Below are positions 56,916 to 64,000 of a DNA stretch of 64,000 nt, in pieces. The notes beneath the pieces were generated by a model. The model did not search any database. It was not told the DNA's origin and worked only from the letters and a program-made list of their open reading frames with translations. Location of the stretch: assembly GCA_032871835.1 (NCBI GenBank), contig CM065303.1, forward strand, positions 21,082,001 to 21,146,000, in the 5' to 3' direction. The translations under genes and the position numbers were made by a program. This stretch comes from Dipteronia dyeriana (lineage: Eukaryota; Streptophyta; Magnoliopsida; Sapindales; Sapindaceae). Position 1 is the first letter of the stretch, and each line of letters begins with the position of its first letter.

Positions 56916-59466
56916 TGTTAGGTTTTAGATTATGTTGGCATTATTTCCATATCAAAATGATGCTTACTTGTAATGATTTAGTTATTTAGGTTCATGATGA
57001 TTCAAGCTTCAAAGAAGGAATAACAACTATTCAAAGCAAGTACAAAGTCTTCAAAGAGAAAGGATGCTATATGGTTCTACAAAGGTATATTAAGACCTTA
57101 TCTTTCTCTTACAAGGCTTAGGCACACACACACAATTCATACATTTGTGTCCCTACATAAGTGTGCACCATTTAGACACACACACACATATCATATATTT
57201 GTGTCCCTTCATCGTTGTGCACCATTTATAACACATTCACACACTTGAAGATGAATGCTCATGCATTGGTATGAAAATAACAAGTTTTGGAAAATGCATG
57301 ATTGGAGACTATCTCTATGTAGTTTACATTCTAGTGTGAAATGTTTTTGTATGTGTATATGTTTGTAAAACATGGATAATGAACATGATTTTAGTCTTAA
57401 ATCATTCTTGATTGAGTTCTGGTCATTTCAGTTACTCATACTATTGATTTCAAGTTCTAAGTCAAAAGATACTACACTTTCAACTCATGTTGTGTACATT
57501 GTCTTCGTCTTCATATATTGAGTCAAATTCTTATTTTTTGGGTTAAGTATCTTATTTGTTCATGTCATGAGAGAGTTACAGTTCGTAATTCACTAACGGA
57601 TTTGAATTCCAAGTTTGAAGGCCGGATAACAGTCGAAGAAAGCGAAGGGAGCGCATGAAGAAAAGAAGTGCAACCAATCACTCTTTCCTGAGATGACGCG
57701 TGGCCTTCTCGGGATGCTTACTGAGAATGCTGAGAATGCTTACTGCCCCAAGATGCCCATGCGCCATCTCGGGTAGCAAGTGTGCTTGGTGCACTTAAGT
57801 CCTTTTTAGTCATTTTGCTTGTATTCTTTTCCCTCTCTTTTATATACCTCTTCCCTTTCACAGTTCACTCTAAGAAGAGATTCAAAATTTTGAGTGCAGA
57901 ATTTTCTCCCAAATTTTCTCACATTCCAAACACTGTAACTTCTTCATTTGAAGTCCGATCTAAGTGATTCAAAGTTGAAAGTGTTTTTCTATTCATCCTC
58001 CATCTTTTCTCTGAAGGTTTGAATTAGTTTTATTGTTGTTTTTAGAGTCTAACCTCATAAAAATGAGACTGTACCAAATCAACTAAGGTATTGATTTTCT
58101 CTCAAAGTTTTCTTTTAAAACTTGGTCAATTGCCTTGGGTTTTCTTTTTCAACATATATGTGTCTTGTGATTGTTTTGATTTGAGTTTTGAACTCATTTA
58201 AAGCAAGATTGAGTTTCAATTGAAATCTCACATGATGAGTTAGGTTTTGATTTTGCCTATGTTTTTATATGTTTGGGATTGTATTGTGCTAGCTTTGATT
58301 CTAGGACTATTTGATGATCTTTAATTGATTGATTTTGTGTAAAATAGTCTCTCACTTGTACTAGACTCTATTTGGCCAAATTTTTCTAATAGCACATATG
58401 CTTGTGTTCTCATGAGATGATTGTGCTTAGTTGATTTCATGAATAGACAATATGCTCTAGAACATGTTTGCTTTTGGTTTACATGATTTTAACTTGATTA
58501 AATGATTAATTGAATATATCTTGAGTTCAAGTTTAGATTCATGCATGTATCTAAGTTGGAATTAACTTGTCATATATTTTGTATGACATAGATGAATTAG
58601 ACATGCATTTTAACTAGACAACAATTGGATTGTGCATTCATGCTTATGTCTATTGTTTTCCATAGGATGTGTTGATCATAACATTCTATGTTGCATGCTT
58701 GTTTGCATTTTGCATTCATGATCACCTAGATACCTTGTGAGAAAGAAGTCTTGACAATAGGTGTGATATCTATGTTGTTGAGCAAGAAAGTGTTGGCAAG
58801 AGGTAGGAGACCTCAAAATGTGAAGCAAGGAAGTCTTGCCTAGGATCATGAGGATCCGGAAGGGTGAGCAAAGAAGTCTTGCCTTGGGTCATGAGGATCC
58901 AGAAAGGTGAGCAAGGAAGTCTTACCTAGGGTCGTGGGGATCCGAGGGTGAGCTAGGAAGTCTTGACAAGAGTTGTGAGGCCTCATAATGTGGAGCAAGA
59001 GGGTGACATATTCATGGGTAGGGTAGGGTAGGAGGGTAGTTTCTAGGTGAAGGGGTCACTTGAGAGATTTTTACTTTTCTTATCTACTACTGGATTTTGT
59101 TTGCTGATGGTTCCTAACCCGTGGATGTTTCCTCTTCAGAGGTTTACCACATTATATCTTGTGTCAACTTTTCTCTATCCCTATCTATCTTATATTGGTA
59201 TTTGTTGTTTGAATACTATGGATAGAACTTTATATGTAAGTTGACTTCCTTACTATAATATCAATTGTGTATGTGTTATGGTTGCTTGTTTGTATCACAC
59301 TTTACATGTTTTATATATTGATTAAGTGTCTTTAGTTGATATATATATTGTGATACAAGCAATCTAGAGAGACAAACTTTTGTTTATTTCTAAGGGAGTC
59401 AAAAAAGGTGTCTAACCTATTCACCCCTAGGTTGGCTATGAGCATTTAACCGTGTTTGTATTTCTA
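56916..59466 (+). repeat. 5' LTR of the Copia element (2551 bp)
   Basis: Starts TGTTAGGTTTTAG and ends GTATTTCTA before ATTGGTATCAGAGC. It holds dyads (57690-57775), a TATA box (57837), the minisatellite (58741-58990) and the hairpin (59118-59150). Confidence 0.9.
57837..57847 (+). promoter_or_regulatory. TATA box in the Copia 5' LTR
   Basis: ttttatatacc followed by a pyrimidine-rich start region. Confidence 0.6.
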
Positions 59467-59468
59467 AT

Positions 59469-59480
59469 TGGTATCAGAGC
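59469..59480 (+). other. Primer-binding site of the Copia element
   Basis: TGGTATCAGAGC, a perfect complement to the initiator Met tRNA 3' end as used by plant Copia elements. Confidence 0.9.
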
Positions 59481-59549
59481 AGGACACTAGATTGTACTTA
59501 GTAAGCATTTAGGTAATACATTCTCGGTATTCGCAAAGCTTTTGAAGTC

Positions 59550-62306
59550 ATGGATTTACAAGATGATGTAATGGTGGAAGAAGCCTCAAATACTAGGCCA
59601 CCATTACTTCGAGGCACTAACTATGGGTATTGGAAGTTGAGGATAAAGACCTACACCTGTTCTATTGATAAGAGGGTATGGATTGTCGTGGAAGAAGGTT
59701 ATAGTCCTCCTACCAAGGTTCAAGAGGATGGAACCATGATACTCAAGCCAATAAGTGAATGGACAACGAATGAGTTTGAGGTTGCTAAATGGCACCATCG
59801 TGCTATGAGTGCCATATTTGGAGGAGTTGATGGGCATTAATTCTCCTACATTTAAAATCTTGAATCCTCAAAAGAGGCTTGGGATACTCTCCAAGTTACT
59901 AATGAAGGAACCTTAGCGGTGAAGAAATCAAAGCTTCAAATGTTGACATCACAATTTGAAGGTTTAAGTATGGGTGAAGAAGAAAAGTTTGAAGACTTCT
60001 GATTCCGGCTTCTTAACATTGCTGACCAATGTCAAACACTTGGAGTACCTATCTCAATAGAGCATTTAAATTGGAAAATCCTTAGGTCTTTTCCTAAGAG
60101 ATTTAAATCAAAGGTAACTCCCATTGTGGAAAGCAAGGATGTGGATAGCAAGAACATTGATAAGTCGCCTGGGTCTCTCCAAACTTATGAGATGTGCTTG
60201 AAGCTAAAGATTAAGGCTCAGTTTGGTATTGTTGTGCTGTGGGGAGAAGTGTTTCTGAAATTGCTGTAGGGAGAATTGCTCTTGGAATTGTTGTAGGAAG
60301 AATCAGCTGAGTGTTTGGTAAACAGATTTTCAAAAATGCAGTGAGAACTAAAAGCAATTTCAATGTGTTTGGTAAACTGATATAAAAGGTGTTGTGGATG
60401 TGTAAAATTACTGAAAAGACAAAGACATCTAAATGGTACTGATTTGCTATACTTTATATTTTTATTGTTTATTTGTATTTAGTGTTAAGTGTTATATAAT
60501 TATGGTACTTTATTGAATTAAGTAGCCCTATTTTTTATTCTACTTTATTTAATTAATTAGTCATATTTCTTTATTTTATTTTATTTTATTTTACTTTAAT
60601 TAATTAATTATGGAAACATTTTTTTTTGTACAAAAATATAAGTCCAATTTTTTTTTGTTAATTTTCGTTAAAGGTAAGGACAAAATTGAAAACTTAGTAA
60701 AATTTCATTTAATATCACTGTAGCGTGTTTCTAAAAGCAGAGGCCAAAATCCAAAAGCATGTATTTGTAGCTTCTTAAAAACTCAGTTGGGAGAAGATAA
60801 AAGTGACCAAAAGCACTTCCCCACAATTTTACCAAACACCCTGTCTGAGGTCCAGAATCACTTTTGACCCCAAAAGCAGCTGGGGAAGCAATGCCAAACT
60901 GAGCCTAAAAGTAAGGGAATCGCTCTCAATGCTATTGAGGAGGAGAGTGATGATAAAAATGAAGAGATGGCTCTTTTGGTTAGAAAGTTCAAGAAGTTAC
61001 TAAAGAAGAATGCCAAGCCTAGAGGCAAGTCTTCTAAGGAAAAGGAGGTTAAGAAAATATCATCTCTAAGGAATAAGAAGAATAGTCAAGCCATGAACAA
61101 GAAAGGTGTTCAATGCTACAATTGTCATGGTTTCAGTCACTTTGCTAGCGAGTGCACCAAGAAGCCATCTAAGAAAGACAAGAAAGGCAAAGTGTTGGCT
61201 GCTACTTTGAGTGATGATGATTATAGTGATGATGAGAGCTCTAGTAGTGAGTCTTCAAGTGATGAACAGCTGGTGAGCAACTTTGTAGCTCTAACGGCTT
61301 CTCATTCTCCACTAGATATTGATGGTACAATATTTTTGAACAAGAACATTGATGCAAATCATCATGGAAGCACTAGTTCCATTCCCACCAGTCTTGAGTT
61401 GTTGACCAAGATAGATAAGCTTGAGGAAACAAGAGATAATGCTCTAAGAGAGGTAATTGAGAAGGATGATTTGATCGAAAAACAACTAGATGAGTTTTTG
61501 ATTGTTACTCATAGACTTCTTGGTGAGAAAGGTGATATTATGAAGAAGTTTAAAGAACTTGAAAAGATAAACCTTGAGAAGGATAATGTGATATCTTCTT
61601 TGAAGAGGAGAGAACAAGAATTAACGGAAGAGATAAACACGGCTAAGGAGGCCATCAAGAACTTAGTGAATGATTCGGTAAGTGTGTCTAGTGTTAAGAA
61701 TCTTGTTAACTCTCATAGTGGTGAAGACGACTTAGGAGTTGAAGAAGAGCCCTTGGAAGCACCACTTACTACTCACTTGGATGAAGTCGTGATTGACAAG
61801 AAACCACACAAGAAGAGAAGATCAAAAGCCAAAAAGAAGTTGGAAAACAAGGTATCTTTGCAAACTCCAAGTGAAGCTAGTTCAACTCCAAAAGGTACAA
61901 TCTCATCTTTTATTCCAATTAGCCATTATTGCAACATAATAGGTCACATTAAGCCTAGGTGTTATAAATTTATTGAAAAATGTAAATTAGGAAATGAATC
62001 TAGAGATAAGTAGATTAAGCTTCAACATGCCAAGGCTTTGAAAGTTGATAAATATGATAATATTGCTTAGCATGAAAAGAAGATATGGAGTAGAAAGAAA
62101 GCTAGTCTTGTTCAACTTGACAAAGCTTGTGTTGAAAATGTTAAGGAACAGAGTATTAATGATATTCTTGTTAATCAAGTCATTGAAGAACTTTACTCTA
62201 GATTTAACATTGTTGTCAAGGATGATATTGGAAATGTTTATATAGGTACACCCAAGAACAAATGGTTGAAGCGTGAGTGCTCTTATCACTAATGTAAGAA
62301 GCACAT
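59550..62306 (+). pseudogene. Copia Gag with a MITE inserted, broken
   Basis: Starts MDLQDDVMVEEASNTRPPLL with LLRGTNYGYWKLRIKTYT (DUF4219-type). Stops follow near 59838 and 59999. Later parts are VKKSKLQMLTSQFEGLSMGE, FPKRFKSKVTPIVESKD, the MITE at 60215-60905, EEMALLVRKFKKL and a zinc knuckle CYNCHGFSHFASEC (61113). A long Glu/Lys-rich coiled-coil-like stretch follows (61395-61700), then a second knuckle-like HYCNIIGHIKPRCY (61925) with Ser in place of the first Cys. It is similar throughout to the gag of the element at 22892, so the two are related. It ends at the inverted LTR. Confidence 0.87.
60215..60905. mobile_element. MITE (PIF/Harbinger Tourist-like) inside gag
   Basis: Terminal inverted repeats GGCTCAGTTTGGTATTG and its reverse with one difference. 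The 3-bp TSD TAA lies at 60212-60214 and 60906-60908. Removing the element and one TSD restores a continuous gag frame. 691 bp, no coding sequence. Confidence 0.85.
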
Positions 62307-64000
62307 TGAAAATACAATCACGGTTAAATGCTCAAGGCTAACCTAGAGGGAGGGTGAATAGGTTAGGCACCTTTTTCGACTCCCTTAGAAACAAACAAAA
62401 GTTTGTCCCTCTAGATTGCTTGTATCACAATATATATATTAATTAAAGACAATTAATCAATATATAAACACAAGTAAAGTGTGATACAAACAAGTAATTG
62501 TAACACATACACAATCTATATTATAAAGAAAAGTCAACATACATAAAAAGTTCTATCCATAATACAAATATTAGAGAGATAGAGATAGAGAAAAGTTGAC
62601 ACAAGATCTAACGTGCTAAACCTCCGAAGAGGAAACATCCAGAAGCTAGCAGCCACCGGCAATCAAAATCCACTAGTAGATAAGACAAGTACAATCTCTC
62701 AAGTGAACTCTTCACCTAGAAACTACCCTCATATCCTACTCTAGAAGTTGTCGCCCAATGCTCAACAATCCGTGGCTTCACACCTCTTGTCAAGACTTCC
62801 TTGCTAACCTAATCTGGATCTTCACAACCCAAGGCAAGACTTCTTGCTCAACTATCTGAGTCTTCCCGACTCTAGTCGAGAATTCCTTGGTCACCTATCT
62901 GAGTTCTCCCAACTCTAGGCAAGACTTCTTGCTTGACTATCCAAGGCTTCACACCCCTAGCCAAGACTTCCTTGCTCGACAATCCGAGGCTTCACACCTC
63001 TTGCAAAGACTTCTTGCTCAACACCATAGGTCTCACACCAATTGTCAAGACTTCCTTCTCACAAGGCATCTAGGTGATCATGAATGCAAAATGCAAACAA
63101 GCACGCAACATAAAATGCTATAATCAAAACATCCTATGGAAAATACTAGACATGAACATGAATGCACAAATCACATATAGTCTAGTTTATCATGCATGAG
63201 TAGTCAATCTAGATTACGTAAGATATGATCAACATTAATCACAAACTAGATTCATGCATATATCTAAACTTGAATCACAAGATATGATTAACAAATCACA
63301 AGATCAAGTTTAAATCACAAAAAAACTAAAACATGCTAAAATCATATGACAATGTCAAATAGATCAAAGCATAAGTTCTAGAGCATATTCCAAATCGTAG
63401 GCTCAACAAATCATATGAATAGCTCAAAAGAACATAAGCACATGTATTATGTGAGAATTTTGGACAAGAGAGCCTAATACATGTGATGAACTATTATTCT
63501 CAAAATCAATCAATCAAAGATCACAAAATAGTCCTAGAATCAAAGCTAGCACAATACAATCCCAAACATGTGATAACATAGGAAAAATCAAAACCTAACT
63601 CAACATGTATGATTTCAATTGAAATTCAATCTAGCTTTGAAAGTGTTCAAAACACTCACAATATACAAATATATGTAAAAGAAGAAAACCCAAGGCAATT
63701 GACCAAGTTTTAAAAGAAAACTTAGAGAGAAATTCAATACCTTAGTTGATCTAGGTGCAGTCCCGTTTTTGTATGATCAGACACCAAAAACAGCAGCAAA
63801 ATTAACTCAAACCTTCAGAGAAACGATGGAGGATGAATAGATGAACACTCTCAACTTTGAATCACTCAAAACGGAGTTCGAATGAAGAGGTTAAGGTGTT
63901 TGGAAGGTGAGAAAATTTAGAGAGAAAATTTCTGCACATTTGATTTGAATTTCTTATTAGAATGAATTGTGAGAGTGAGAGAGTTTATAAAGGAGTGGGA
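62307..64000 (-). repeat. LTR of the same Copia family, inverted and running out of the window
   Basis: Starts tgaaaatacaatcacggtt, the reverse of the family LTR end (aaccgtgtttgtattttca). The minisatellite (62750-63070) and the hairpin (about 62608-62640) appear reversed. The TATA box (minus tttataaac) is near 63982. The outer end lies beyond 64000. Confidence 0.9.

Larger units (their letters stand above)
56916..62306 (+). mobile_element. Copia element, 5' LTR and gag only, cut by an inverted LTR
   Basis: 5' LTR 56916-59466, primer site 59469, gag from 59550 to about 62300. It belongs to the same LTR family as the solo LTR at 45875. At 62307 an LTR of the same family begins on the opposite strand. 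The pol part, if present, would be outside the window. Confidence 0.85.

Noticed and set aside
1..64000. tRNA or rRNA genes, or a wholly new gene system
   Set aside because: No tRNA- or rRNA-like sequence was seen. Each coding stretch that could be recognised falls into a known plant or transposon family, so no claim of a new system is made beyond the listed findings.

Overview
The window is nuclear DNA of a flowering plant, most likely a eudicot. It has one broken phenylalanine ammonia-lyase (PAL) gene with the intron position usual for plants. Almost everything else is transposable elements: Ty3/Gypsy elements of the Tat and Athila-like lineages, Ty1/Copia elements, a hAT element, a Mutator-like element (MULE) and MITEs. 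No rRNA, tRNA, bacterial operon or CRISPR array was seen. No coding gene looks intact.

Layout. 1-11136: a Tat-type Gypsy element on the minus strand, with its 5' LTR at 10240-11136 and only the last 17 bases of its 3' LTR in view. It has decayed gag-protease-RT-RNaseH-second RNaseH-integrase, and on the opposite strand a decayed intron-containing extra ORF plus a tandem-repeat block. 12386-15129: the PAL pseudogene (minus), which has lost the segment that forms the MIO cofactor, carries frameshifts, and has a small duplicated piece upstream. 16015-20081: a complete but decayed hAT element with an 8-bp target-site duplication (TSD) and CCCCAT-rich ends.

20450-40990: a MULE with two convergent genes, a DUF1985/Ulp1-like protease gene (plus) and a mudrA transposase (minus). 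The protease gene is split by a Copia element (21773-35824, minus). The left LTR of that Copia is itself split by a gag-only Copia-type element (22892-29866, plus). Three levels of nesting can be read from the TSDs. 41127-43355: a short non-autonomous LTR element. 43648-44437: a MITE.

45875-48489: a solo LTR with a perfect TSD, inserted in sequence that next to it resembles the repeat region of the first Tat element. 50590-54640: the 3' half of another Tat-like element (LTR, antisense-type ORF, 97-bp tandem repeats). 54650-56915: LTR, primer site and gag start of an Athila-like Gypsy element. That is cut by a Copia element (56916-62306) of the same family as the solo LTR, whose gag holds a MITE. 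It is cut in turn by an inverted LTR of that family (62307-window end).

Points of most interest: the PAL copy without its active-site segment; arrays of GC-rich palindromic motifs just upstream of the TATA boxes in several unrelated LTR families, with one exact 12-mer shared between a Copia and a Gypsy LTR; the gag-only element; and the readable nesting history. All family names rest on motif recognition by eye. No alignment or database search was run, and many boundaries of decayed coding regions are approximate.
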